64,000 bases of DNA from Bog-159 sp049511415 (GTDB lineage: Bacteria; Acidobacteriota; Terriglobia; Bryobacterales; Bryobacteraceae). The translations under genes were made by a program, and so were the position numbers. Shown piece after piece: positions 36,697-44,829 of the stretch (position 1 is the stretch's first letter; every line of letters starts with the position of its first letter). The DNA lies in NCBI GenBank assembly GCA_049511415.1, contig JBEKYC010000041.1, positions 1 to 64,000 of the forward strand, given 5' to 3'. Below the pieces are notes generated by a model that was not told the origin of the DNA, searched no databases, and was given only the letters and a program-made list of their open reading frames with translations.

Positions 36697-38072
36697 TATC
36701 CCCGCCGCCCAAAGGCCGCCCAGACCGCCGCGCCCGCGCCGATAGTGGCCAGCGCGCCCACCGACGCCACCGGCTGCCATACAATTCCGTACACGATCAT
36801 GCAAGCGCCCACCAGGATATATAGCAGCGGAATCGCCGGATAAGCAATGCTCAGCGCGCGCAGTTTCTGCCATCCCGTCCGCCGCCGGAATATCAGCACC
36901 GAAGCCACCGACATCATGGAGAAAAATGTCAGGCTGAAACCGATGTAAACCACCAATTGCGGGAACGGAGTCAAAGTCAACAGCATGGCGCACACGCCCT
37001 GGGCCAGGATCGCGATCACCGGGGTGTGCCACTCCGGATGCACGGTGGCCGCGATCGGAAAGAACGCTTTGTTCTTGGCCATGGCGTAATAGACGCGCGG
37101 GCCGATGGTCACCTCGGCATTCACGGTTGCCATCAGCGAGAGCGCCATCAGCGCCGAGAATGTTCCGGCCACTTGCGGGCCGAACAGGTTGGATGCGGCC
37201 AGCGATCCCACCGCCAGCACGCCCTTCATGTTTTCGAGCGGCGTGGAGTAGATGAACACCAGGTTCAGCCCGATGAACAGTGCGGTCACCAGCGCGGTGC
37301 CGGCGGCCAGCGCGGCGGGCAGGGTCCGCTCCGGCCGCTTCAACTCTTCGGCAACATATGTAGCGGCGTTCCAGCCGCTGTAGGCCACCATCACCCATAG
37401 CAGGCTGATGACGAACTGGGTGGGCAGGCTGGTGGTGACACCGCGCACGGCCGGTTCGGAAAAGTGACGCCAGCTTCCGTTGCCGCTCAAAAAGCCCATG
37501 GCGATGAAGCCGATGATCACCGCCAGTTTCATCCCCGTCAGCAGGTTCTGTACGCGCGCCGTGCGCCGCACCCCCAGGCAGTTCAGAATGCTGAAGGCGG
37601 CGATCAGCGCGCAGGCCACCACCTGCCCGCCGCCGAAACGCAGCGCCAGCGCGCCCGATCCCAGCACGTGCGAGGCATTGGCCTGCTTGAGCGATGGATA
37701 GAAATAGCCCAGGTAATCCGAGAAAGCCAACGCCGCTGCCGCGATAGGCGCGGAGAATCCCGCGAAGAACGAGACCCAGCCGGTCATGAATCCCCAGGCC
37801 GGGCCGAACGCCCGCGTCAGGTAGACATATTCGCCGCCGGAACTGGGAAAGTTGATGCCCAGTTCGGAATAGCTGAGCGCGCCGGCCAGAGCGAACAACG
37901 CGCCCACCAGCCAGCACGCCAGGATGACCTTGGCGCTGCCCAGGTCGCGGGCCATGAAGCCGGTGGTGGTGAAGATGCCCATCCCGACCATGTTCGACAC
38001 CACCAGCGCGGTAGCGCTGACGAACCCGAGTTGGCGAAGAAGTCCCGCTTTGCCCTGAAGCCGGGTGACCAT
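36696..38072 (-). CDS. APC family amino acid permease
   Basis: A 458-residue permease with about twelve helices. The first helix pair contains the APC unwound-helix motif SNMVGMGIFTTTGFMA, followed by GALSYSELGINFPSSGGEYVYL and later VMVAYSGWNAATYVAEELKRPERTLP, all typical of amino acid/polyamine antiporters (LAT-like). ATG 38072 is chosen over 38135 because the extension lacks family similarity and no clear ribosome-binding site favours it. It heads the four-gene minus-strand run with DUF2254, the mutarotase-like protein and the KimA-like permease. Confidence 0.88.
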   Translation of the reverse strand: MVTRLQGKAGLLRQLGFVSATALVVSNMVGMGIFTTTGFMARDLGSAKVILACWLVGALFALAGALSYSELGINFPSSGGEYVYLTRAFGPAWGFMTGWVSFFAGFSAPIAAAALAFSDYLGYFYPSLKQANASHVLGSGALALRFGGGQVVACALIAAFSILNCLGVRRTARVQNLLTGMKLAVIIGFIAMGFLSGNGSWRHFSEPAVRGVTTSLPTQFVISLLWVMVAYSGWNAATYVAEELKRPERTLPAALAAGTALVTALFIGLNLVFIYSTPLENMKGVLAVGSLAASNLFGPQVAGTFSALMALSLMATVNAEVTIGPRVYYAMAKNKAFFPIAATVHPEWHTPVIAILAQGVCAMLLTLTPFPQLVVYIGFSLTFFSMMSVASVLIFRRRTGWQKLRALSIAYPAIPLLYILVGACMIVYGIVWQPVASVGALATIGAGAAVWAAFGRRG

Positions 38073-38173
38073 GTCTTTATGGTCATTGTATGCCACTTGG
38101 CACTGGTGGGACGGATTTTGCGACCAGCGCGCCACAATAGGCCCTGCATCTTTAACTTCTTGTTGTGAAGTTC

Positions 38174-38270
38174 AGAGCGTGAACGGTGCAAGTGGAAGGT
38201 TCCAACAGGGAGGCGGTCCTGGTAAGCTTGGGGAGTCAGGCAGCAGAGTTTGACGGGCCGTCCACGCTCT
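38174..38270 (+). other. Long inverted repeat, possible structured RNA leader
   Basis: AGAGCGTGAACGG (38174-38186) pairs with CCGTCCACGCTCT (38258-38270) at 12 of 13 positions. The 71 nt between can form three smaller hairpins: TGGA/TCCA, CAGGG/TCCTG and GTCA/TGAC. That gives a closed multibranch fold 37 nt upstream of the DUF255 gene, in the 235-nt gap between divergent genes. No known riboswitch, SRP or tRNA signature was recognised (no GGAA tetraloop motif, no T-loop). Confidence 0.4.
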
Positions 38271-38307
38271 AAGTTGTATAGTGACTCGGACTCGCAAATC
38301 GTTTCAC

Positions 38308-40398
38308 ATGCATACCAACCGACTCATCCACGAAAAGAGCCCCTACCTGCTCCAGCACGCCCATAACCCGGTCGACTGGCGCCCTTGGGGGGCGGAAGCG
38401 TTCGAAAAAGCACGCAGCGAAACGAAGCCGATCTTCCTTTCCATCGGCTACTCCACCTGCCACTGGTGCCACGTGATGGAGCGGGAGTCGTTCGAAAACG
38501 AAGCCATTGCCGGCATCCTGAACCGCCATTTCGTGCCCATCAAAGTGGATCGCGAAGAGCGCCCCGACGTCGATCGCATCTACATGGCGTTCGTGCAGGC
38601 CACTACCGGCGGCGGCGGGTGGCCCATGTCGGTTTGGCTCACGCCGGATCTGAAGCCGTTCTATGGCGGCACCTACTTTCCGCCCGAACCGCGCTACGGC
38701 AATCCGGGGTTCGGTACCGTACTGGATCGTGTAGCCGAAGCGTGGCAGTTGGACCGCGACCGTATCGAAGAATCCAGCCGCGATGCCGTCGCGCAGTTGA
38801 CCCGCCAGTCGGTGGTGGCGGCTTCGGCCCCTGGCTCCGTACTGCGCCTGGACCGCGGCTCGCTGGATAGCGGCTTCTACGCCTTCCGGCGCAGCTTCGA
38901 TAAGCGCCACGGGGGTTTCGGCGATGCGCCCAAGTTTCCAAGGCCGGTGACGCTGAACTTTCTGCTGCGATATCACGCCCTCACCGGAACACAGGAAGCC
39001 CTCGACATGGTGCTGGCCACTTTGCGCGAGATGGCCAAGGGCGGCATGTACGATCAACTTGGCGGCGGCTTTCATCGCTATTCCGTGGACGCGCGTTGGT
39101 TCGTGCCGCACTTTGAGAAGATGCTTTACGACCAGGCGCAACTGGCGGTCTCCTACCTCGAAGCGTTCCAGATCACGCGCGATGTGTCCTACGCGCAAAC
39201 CGCGCGCGGCATTCTGGATTACGTGCTGCGCGACATGCGCGACGCGGACGGCGCATTCTATTCCGCCGAGGATGCCGATAGCGTGATCGATCCCGCGAAT
39301 CCCACAGAGAAAGGCGAAGGCGCATTCTACGTCTGGACGCAAGCGGAGATCGAAGCCATAGCTGGCCAACCGGCGGCCGAATGGTTCTGCCGGCATTTCG
39401 GTGTCGAGCCGCGGGGCAATGTGGAAAGCGATCCGCACCAGCAGTTCACCGGCAAGAATATCCTCTACCAGGCCCACCCCGAAGAGGATGCCGCGCGCCA
39501 ATCCGCCATTGCGGAAGCTGCGCATAAACTGCTCGCAGCCCGCGGCCTGCGTATCCGCCCGCATCTGGACGATAAAGTCCTCACCGCGTGGAACGGTCTG
39601 ATGATTTCCGCGTTCGCCAAAGCCGGCGCGATCCTGGATGAGCCGCGGTATGCGGAAGCGGCCCGGCGCGCGGCGGATTGCATTGTGGGCCGCATGTACG
39701 ACCCGGCAACGGGCATCCTGTTGCGTCGGTACCGCCAAAGCGACGCTGCCATCCCTGGGTTTCTGGATGACTACGCGTTCTTCATCCAGGCCCTGCTCGA
39801 TCTTTATGAGACCGGGTTCGCGTGGCGCGATTTCGAACTGGCGATCCGCCTCTCCGAAAAGCAGGCGGAGCTTTTCGAAGATCCGGAACACGGCGCGTTC
39901 TTCAGCACGGCCGCCGGCGATCCGTCGCTGGTGATGCGCATGAAAGAAGATTACGATGGCGCCGAGCCGTCCGGTAATTCCATCGCCGCGCTGAATCTGC
40001 TTCGCCTCGCGCGCATGACGGACCGCCGCGATTTCCTGGCCGCCGCCGAGCGCGCCTTGGCGGCCTTCGGGCCGCGTATCATGGCGGCGCCCGTGGGTGT
40101 GCCGCAGATGCTGGCGGCATATGCTTTCAGCCTGGCGAAGTCGCGGCAGATCATTCTGGTGGGCGAACGCGCGTCGCCGGAAATGCGCGGCATGCTGGCC
40201 GCGGTGCACGCCCGGTTCCGGCCAGGCAGTGTCGTGTTGCTGGTGGATGCGGAATCGCGCGCGGCGCTCACCCGCTATATCCCCGCGGTGGCCGATATGG
40301 CTGCGCCGGAAGGCCGGGCCACGGCCTACGTCTGTGAGAATTACGCCTGTCAACTGCCCACCGGCGATGTGGCTGTCTTGGCGCAGTTGTTACAATAG
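38308..40398 (+). CDS. DUF255 thioredoxin-domain protein (YyaL/SSP411 family)
   Basis: A 696-residue protein. The N-terminal thioredoxin-fold domain starts NRLIHEKSPYLLQHAHNPVDW and has Cys51-x2-Cys54 in STCHWCHVMERESFE. The remaining 550 residues are an (alpha/alpha)6-barrel related to N-acylglucosamine 2-epimerases and cellobiose epimerases (FGDAPKFPRP; MYDQLGGGFHRYSVD; HFEKMLYDQAQL; NGLMISAFAKAG). ATG 38308 fits the family start better than GTG 38281. The biological role of the family is unsettled (redox or sugar metabolism). No signal peptide, so cytoplasmic. Confidence 0.92.
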   Translation: MHTNRLIHEKSPYLLQHAHNPVDWRPWGAEAFEKARSETKPIFLSIGYSTCHWCHVMERESFENEAIAGILNRHFVPIKVDREERPDVDRIYMAFVQATTGGGGWPMSVWLTPDLKPFYGGTYFPPEPRYGNPGFGTVLDRVAEAWQLDRDRIEESSRDAVAQLTRQSVVAASAPGSVLRLDRGSLDSGFYAFRRSFDKRHGGFGDAPKFPRPVTLNFLLRYHALTGTQEALDMVLATLREMAKGGMYDQLGGGFHRYSVDARWFVPHFEKMLYDQAQLAVSYLEAFQITRDVSYAQTARGILDYVLRDMRDADGAFYSAEDADSVIDPANPTEKGEGAFYVWTQAEIEAIAGQPAAEWFCRHFGVEPRGNVESDPHQQFTGKNILYQAHPEEDAARQSAIAEAAHKLLAARGLRIRPHLDDKVLTAWNGLMISAFAKAGAILDEPRYAEAARRAADCIVGRMYDPATGILLRRYRQSDAAIPGFLDDYAFFIQALLDLYETGFAWRDFELAIRLSEKQAELFEDPEHGAFFSTAAGDPSLVMRMKEDYDGAEPSGNSIAALNLLRLARMTDRRDFLAAAERALAAFGPRIMAAPVGVPQMLAAYAFSLAKSRQIILVGERASPEMRGMLAAVHARFRPGSVVLLVDAESRAALTRYIPAVADMAAPEGRATAYVCENYACQLPTGDVAVLAQLLQ

Positions 40399-40424
40399 AG
40401 GTCACCAAAAATCAAGGAGGAGAA

Positions 40425-40940
40425 ATGGAACGACCAGGAGGCACTACGCTGCGCGGTGAGCCCAAGACGCTCATCGGACCGGAGTTGAAGCCCGGCGACC
40501 CGGCGCCCGATTTCAGTGTTGTCGATAGCAGTTTGAAACCCGTGAGCTTGTCCGCAACCGGAAACCATGTGCGCGTTTTCAGCGTGGTGCCGTCGCTCGA
40601 TACGCCGGTCTGCGACGCGCAGACCAAGCGCTTCAACCAGGAAGCCGCCAACCTGCCCAACGTCGATTTTTACACCGTGAGCATGGATCTGCCTTTTGCG
40701 CAGAAGCGCTGGTGCGGCGCGTTTGGCGTGGACAAGGTGCGAATGCTCTCGGATCACATGGATGGTTCTTTTGGCAGCCACTACGGCACGTTGATCAAGG
40801 AATTGCGCATCGAGAGCCGGGCCATTTTCGTGGTGGGCCCGGACAACACTATCAAGCACGCGGAGTACGTGAAGGAAGTGGCGGATTATCCGAATTACGA
40901 TTCCGCGCTGGCCGCGGCTCGCACCGCCGCCGGCAGTTGA
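40425..40940 (+). CDS. tpx: Thiol peroxidase (Tpx, atypical 2-Cys peroxiredoxin)
   Basis: A 171-residue peroxiredoxin reducing hydrogen peroxide and alkyl hydroperoxides with thioredoxin. Peroxidatic Cys63 sits in PSLDTPVCDAQT and resolving Cys97 in KRWCGAFGV, the Tpx arrangement. AAGGAGGAG lies 6 nt before the ATG, the strongest ribosome-binding site seen in the window, implying high expression. It follows the DUF255 thioredoxin-domain gene by 26 nt and may share its transcript. Confidence 0.95.
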   Translation: MERPGGTTLRGEPKTLIGPELKPGDPAPDFSVVDSSLKPVSLSATGNHVRVFSVVPSLDTPVCDAQTKRFNQEAANLPNVDFYTVSMDLPFAQKRWCGAFGVDKVRMLSDHMDGSFGSHYGTLIKELRIESRAIFVVGPDNTIKHAEYVKEVADYPNYDSALAAARTAAGS

Positions 40941-40942
40941 TG

Positions 40943-40976
40943 CCGTGGGGCGGACCATCGTTTTTTGTCGTCTGCC
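40943..40976. repeat. Dispersed palindromic element, copy C (reverse orientation)
   Basis: CCGTGGGGCGGACCATCG then TTTTTT and GTCGTCTGCC; the arms GGCGGACCA (40949-40957) and TCGTCTGCC (40968-40976) pair except for one mismatch and one G-T pair. Reverse-complemented, it matches copies A and B including CGATGGTCC and CCCCACGG. It begins 3 nt after the tpx stop; the T6 is in the loop, so it is not a classical terminator. Confidence 0.75.
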
Positions 40977-41067
40977 TACTTGCCGATAAGGACCTAACCT
41001 GAGCACGGACGCCCCAACGCCGGCCCTGGCCGAACGAGTCCTCACTAGGGGCCTGGAAAGCCCGCTG

Positions 41068-42357
41068 GTGCGCGGCGGCCTGATCATCATGGCCGGCATA
41101 GTGGCCGGCAATATCTTCGGCTTCGTGCGCGTGGCTCTGACCGCTTATTTATTGGGCACCCACGCGCAGGCTGATTCCCTGGTGGTGGCGGCCGGTCCGC
41201 TGGACGCGCTGAATGCGGTCCTCATCAACACTATCGTGATCGCCTTCGTGCCCATGCTGACCGAGCGGCAAGGCGCTGAGCGGACCGCGCTGTTTTTGAA
41301 GCTGAACGAATGGTTCGCCTGGCTGTTCACGCTGCTCACGCTGGGTATCATTTTCTCCGCCCCATGGCTGATCCGTATCCTGGCGCCGGGGCTCGATGCG
41401 CGCTACTACGGCACATCGGTCAACATTCTGCGTATCGCGGCGCCCTCCATCATGGCCGCGGGCGCGGCGGCCATCAATTGCGCCATGCTGTATACCGACC
41501 GCCGTTTCGCGCCGTTCGCCTTTTACCAGGCTTGCGTCAATGTGTTCACCATCGCCGGCGCGCTGATCCTGTGGCGCTGGGTCGGTGTGTATGGTTTCGC
41601 CATCGGCTACACCGCCGGCGCGTGGGCCCAGTTTGTGTTCGTGCACGTGCGCGCGCGGGCGGGCCTGGATACCGCCAATCTGCCGCGTTGCAAAGTGCGC
41701 TGGCGCGAACTGCTGGGGCGCCCCCTGGCGGTTTCGCTCTATGCCGTCAGCCTGACGTTGAACATCGTCTTCACGCGTGCCTGGGCCACCCACATCGGAC
41801 CGGGCATGGCGGCGGCGCTGGACTATTGCATGCGCGGCGTGGGCGTGCCCCTGGCGTTCCTGGTCAGCCCGATCTCCAATTCCCTGCTGCCGGAAATCGC
41901 CCGCCTGCGCAGCCAGTCGCGCCTGCGCCAGGCCTTTCGTCTGATCGACCGCACGCTGGTTTTGGCGGCGTTGGCAGCCGTGGCCGGATGCGCCGTGGCG
42001 CTGGCGTTCCGCCATGCCGCCATCGCGATTCTGTTCCAGCGCGGCAACTTCACGGCGGAATCCACCAACCTGGTTTCCACGGTATTCCTCAGCCTGGCGC
42101 CCAGCCTGATCGGTTGGAGCCTGTTCGAGCTGACCGGACGCGCGCTGTTTGCGCTCGACCGTCCCGCGCTGCCGCTGCTGGCGTCGTTTATACCAGTGGC
42201 GGTCAACGTGGCGCTGACGCTGTTCCTCCACTCGCCGCAGCCGCAGTGGATCGGCCTGGGAGCTTCGGTGGGCTTGATGGCTGGATTCCTGGTATTGTTC
42301 ACCGCCGCCCACGCGCGGCGCGGCCGATGGGCCGCCGCGCTGAACGCCGCAGGCTAA
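41068..42357 (+). CDS. MurJ/MviN-like lipid flippase family protein
   Basis: A 429-residue integral membrane protein of the MOP superfamily with about 12 helices. GNIFGFVRVALTAYLLGTHAQADSL at the start and FLVSPISNSLLPEIARL in the middle are typical of MurJ, the lipid II flippase, though it is shorter than the usual 500-plus residues, so another undecaprenyl-linked glycan could be the cargo. The GTG at 41068 has no clear Shine-Dalgarno. An in-frame CTG at 40999 has AAGGA 6 nt upstream and would add 23 residues; it may be the true start. The end overlaps the receiver gene by 4 nt (convergent). Confidence 0.8.
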   Translation: MRGGLIIMAGIVAGNIFGFVRVALTAYLLGTHAQADSLVVAAGPLDALNAVLINTIVIAFVPMLTERQGAERTALFLKLNEWFAWLFTLLTLGIIFSAPWLIRILAPGLDARYYGTSVNILRIAAPSIMAAGAAAINCAMLYTDRRFAPFAFYQACVNVFTIAGALILWRWVGVYGFAIGYTAGAWAQFVFVHVRARAGLDTANLPRCKVRWRELLGRPLAVSLYAVSLTLNIVFTRAWATHIGPGMAAALDYCMRGVGVPLAFLVSPISNSLLPEIARLRSQSRLRQAFRLIDRTLVLAALAAVAGCAVALAFRHAAIAILFQRGNFTAESTNLVSTVFLSLAPSLIGWSLFELTGRALFALDRPALPLLASFIPVAVNVALTLFLHSPQPQWIGLGASVGLMAGFLVLFTAAHARRGRWAAALNAAG

Positions 42358-42809
42358 AGGCTGCGCGCCTTTGTCTTCACCCGCGGCGGGGCATCCGCGG
42401 ACGCCGCCGGCTTGCGGATCGGCTGCGCCAGCAAGCGCTTCACCGAGCGCGTCAACTGTCCCACTTCGCCGGCGCTCTTGGCGATCACCACGTCGGCGCC
42501 GGTGGTCTGCTCGTTCAGGCCCAGCGGCTCGACGAATCCGGAAAGCAAAATGACGCGCGAATTGGCGTCCAGACTGCGAATCCGCTTGATCAAATCGACG
42601 CCGTTCATGCGCGGCATCTTGTAATCCGTGACCACCACGTCGAACTTGTGCTTGGAAAAGAGTTCCAAAGCCTCATCGCCACTGGTGGCCGTAGTGATGT
42701 TGTATCCGAGTTCCTGGAGCAATGACTTGCGGGCAATCAGACCCTGGCGGTTGTCGTCGACCAGCAGGATTTCGGCGGTGCGCAATAGCGCGGCGGGAGC
42801 TTGTCTCAT
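42354..42809 (-). CDS. Single-domain response regulator (receiver)
   Basis: A 151-residue protein made of one CheY-like receiver. Acidic pocket Asp18-Asp19 in ILLVDDN, phospho-acceptor Asp62 in VTDYKMP, a conserved Ser in VILLSGF and Lys in VVIAKSAG. The last 25 residues are a basic, proline-containing tail (RKPAASADAPPRVKTKARS). There is no output domain or nearby kinase, so it probably works by protein-protein contact. Confidence 0.9.
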   Translation of the reverse strand: MRQAPAALLRTAEILLVDDNRQGLIARKSLLQELGYNITTATSGDEALELFSKHKFDVVVTDYKMPRMNGVDLIKRIRSLDANSRVILLSGFVEPLGLNEQTTGADVVIAKSAGEVGQLTRSVKRLLAQPIRKPAASADAPPRVKTKARSL

Positions 42810-42846
42810 GCTAACGCAGGCGAGGTTAACAAACCTGTAACGTGAG

Positions 42847-42852
42847 TGTCAA
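42847..42852 (-). promoter_or_regulatory. Possible -35 box of the receiver gene
   Basis: A perfect TTGACA on the minus strand 38 nt before the receiver ATG. The hexamer 17 nt downstream (TTAACC) is a poor -10 match, so the call is weak. Confidence 0.3.
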
Positions 42853-42907
42853 CCCTTTTGCATCAGCTTGCAAGAACGCGAGATGCAGTGCTTGACAAAT
42901 GCGCGTG

Positions 42908-44038
42908 CTATTCCACTTCGCGCGGCGCAGTGTATCCGGCCTTGGCCACGATGGTGTATTTGATGGGCTTGCCTTTTTCGTCCGTGACGCGCAGCGGTTC
43001 GTTGGTGGCAGGGTTCACCAGTTCGACCTTGATCTTGCGAAATTTTCCGTCGCGGGCTTTGTTCGCGGGATCATAGCCGATGGAGTACTGGTTGCGCAGC
43101 GAATCGGTGATTTGTCCGAAGATGTTCGGAAATTCGCCATAAAACCTAGGGAAAAACGCCATGCCGCCGCTTTCCCGGGCGAAGGTGGACATCTGATTGT
43201 CGGCCTGCAGGAACCCGATGTTGTCGCCCCTGGCGCTCATGATGCGCAAGGCTTGCATCAGGCCAATGGCGTAGATCGGCACGCCGCCATCCTGCACTGC
43301 TTTGCGCGCCTTGTCGAGAGTAAGCTTGCTGAAAGTGTCGATGCCGGAGGAGAGCAGAATGATGGCCTTCCGCCCTTCGATCTTGGACATGCGCTCCTCG
43401 GTGTCGGCCACGGCGTCGAACAGGTTGGCTTCCGAGAAGCCCGGAATACGCAGGCGCTGCAGGGCCTCGTAGGTCTGGCGCTTGTCCGTGGTGAAATCCG
43501 AGAGGATCTCTTCCTTCATGTCGTACGCTATAACGGCTACGTAGTCATCCGGTTTCAAAGTTTGCGCAAAACCGTAAGCCGCTGTTAGCGTCTGGAACCA
43601 GGTGGATGAGCCGTACCACTGGAACTTGGCGCTGAATTCGATCAGCAGGCACACCGTCATGGGCGCCACACTCTTGCCGAAGGACTTGATCTGTTGCGGA
43701 ACGTTGTCTTCCATGATGCGGAAGTTGCCGCGCGGGATGTTGGGAATGAAGTGGCCTTTGTTATCCAGTACGGCCACATCCACGCTGACCAGACTCACGT
43801 CGCTCTTGAAGCCGGGCAGCGTCGCTGTAACGTCAGGTTGCGCTTTCTTACTGAGCTTGGAGGGAATGGGCGCTTCCTCCGGTTCGCTCGGCGCCGTGCG
43901 CGGTTTGGCCACGGTCGGGCCGGCGTCTCTGGCGGGTCCTTCCTGATCTTGGGCGAGCAGCCCGCCGGCCGCCAGAAACACCGCCATCATTGCCGGCACT
44001 ACTGCAAATCGCATCCGGGAGTTCATAGACATACTCAT
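42908..44038 (-). CDS. Secreted VWA-domain protein (VWFA-related acidobacterial type)
   Basis: A 376-residue protein. A signal peptide (RFAVVPAMMAVFLAAGGLLAQ) is followed by a Pro-rich linker and the segment LVSVDVAVLDNKGHFIPNIPRGNFRIMEDN, the usual lead-in to acidobacterial VWFA-related domains. The VWA domain itself lacks a normal MIDAS: the expected DxSxS is IEFSAKF. Other VWA strands are present (KAIILLSSGIDTFSK; GVPIYAIGL), and the end GYTAPREVE is typical. ATG 44038 is one of three closely spaced candidates (44038, 44032, 44026). Likely a periplasmic or surface binding protein. Confidence 0.82.
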   Translation of the reverse strand: MSMSMNSRMRFAVVPAMMAVFLAAGGLLAQDQEGPARDAGPTVAKPRTAPSEPEEAPIPSKLSKKAQPDVTATLPGFKSDVSLVSVDVAVLDNKGHFIPNIPRGNFRIMEDNVPQQIKSFGKSVAPMTVCLLIEFSAKFQWYGSSTWFQTLTAAYGFAQTLKPDDYVAVIAYDMKEEILSDFTTDKRQTYEALQRLRIPGFSEANLFDAVADTEERMSKIEGRKAIILLSSGIDTFSKLTLDKARKAVQDGGVPIYAIGLMQALRIMSARGDNIGFLQADNQMSTFARESGGMAFFPRFYGEFPNIFGQITDSLRNQYSIGYDPANKARDGKFRKIKVELVNPATNEPLRVTDEKGKPIKYTIVAKAGYTAPREVE

Positions 44039-44100
44039 ACCCCAGTAAACTATACCAAAGAAGACGCGGGGATCGGCCGGTTGGTTTCCCGTGCGCGGGT

Positions 44101-44748
44101 CTACGGCGCTGGAGTGCCGGCCACGATAATTACTTCTCCGAAGCCGGCTTTGCGCGTGGTGGCAGCGGCAAAACCGGCCTCTCCCAGGATGTGCTCGACA
44201 GCCGCCGATGAATAGAGCCGAAAGCCGAACCATGCGGCAGGTATCCACTGCGCGATCTCCTTGCGCGCCATACCCAGCACGAGGCGCCCACCGGGCTTTA
44301 GAATTCGCCGGAATTCCCGCAAGACAGCTTCCGGATCCTTCCAAAAATAGATGGTATTCACGGTCACGATGCCGTCGAAGGAGCCGTCCGCAAACGGCAT
44401 GGCCGCCGCATCCGCCCGATGCAGTTCGACGGCTTCGCCCCAGCGCTGGATGGCGGCATCCAGCATGGCCTCGGAAATCTCTACGCCGGCCACCCGCGCC
44501 GGCCGCACCATCGGCGCGATACACTCCAGCGAATAGCCGCCACCGAAGCCCGCGTCCACAATGCGCTCTCCGGATCTCGCGCCCAGCGCCTTCACGGCTG
44601 TATCGATCAATTTGCGATTGCCCTGGTTCAAAAACAAGCCCATGACGCGTCGCCCGAACCAGCCGCTTGGTTTACTCAGTTGCCGCGCGAAGAAGAACAT
44701 CCACAGGGCCAAAAGGGCCAGCAGGATCAAGATGGGCAGCAGAGCCAT
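44101..44748 (-). CDS. Membrane-anchored class I SAM methyltransferase
   Basis: A 215-residue protein with an N-terminal hydrophobic helix (ALLPILILLALLALWMFFFA) followed by a class I methyltransferase: motif I VDAGFGGGYSLE, acidic residue in GVEISEAML, DAAAMPFADGSFDGIVTVNTIYFW and LKPGGRLVLG. The methyl acceptor is unknown; the layout resembles UbiE/PMT-like small-molecule methyltransferases. ATG 44748 is used because the frame upstream to 44787 shows no domain. It is divergent from the penicillin acylase gene. Confidence 0.83.
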   Translation of the reverse strand: MALLPILILLALLALWMFFFARQLSKPSGWFGRRVMGLFLNQGNRKLIDTAVKALGARSGERIVDAGFGGGYSLECIAPMVRPARVAGVEISEAMLDAAIQRWGEAVELHRADAAAMPFADGSFDGIVTVNTIYFWKDPEAVLREFRRILKPGGRLVLGMARKEIAQWIPAAWFGFRLYSSAAVEHILGEAGFAAATTRKAGFGEVIIVAGTPAP

Positions 44749-44829
44749 CGACAGCGAGGGATTGTAACACAGGCGCGGGAGCCGCAACCTTGCGCGGTCT
44801 GATAGACTGTTTACCGCACTCGAGGCTCG

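Noticed and set aside
38174..38270. SRP RNA or tRNA-Sec in the inverted repeat
   Set aside because: There is no GGAA tetraloop SRP core and no T-loop GTTCGA motif; the element stays unclassified.
40943..40976. Rho-independent terminator after tpx
   Set aside because: The T-run is in the loop, not after the stem; it matches the dispersed palindromic repeat instead.
44039..44524. N-terminal extension of the VWA protein
   Set aside because: The frame passes through the methyltransferase gene; the signal peptide starts at 44038-44014.
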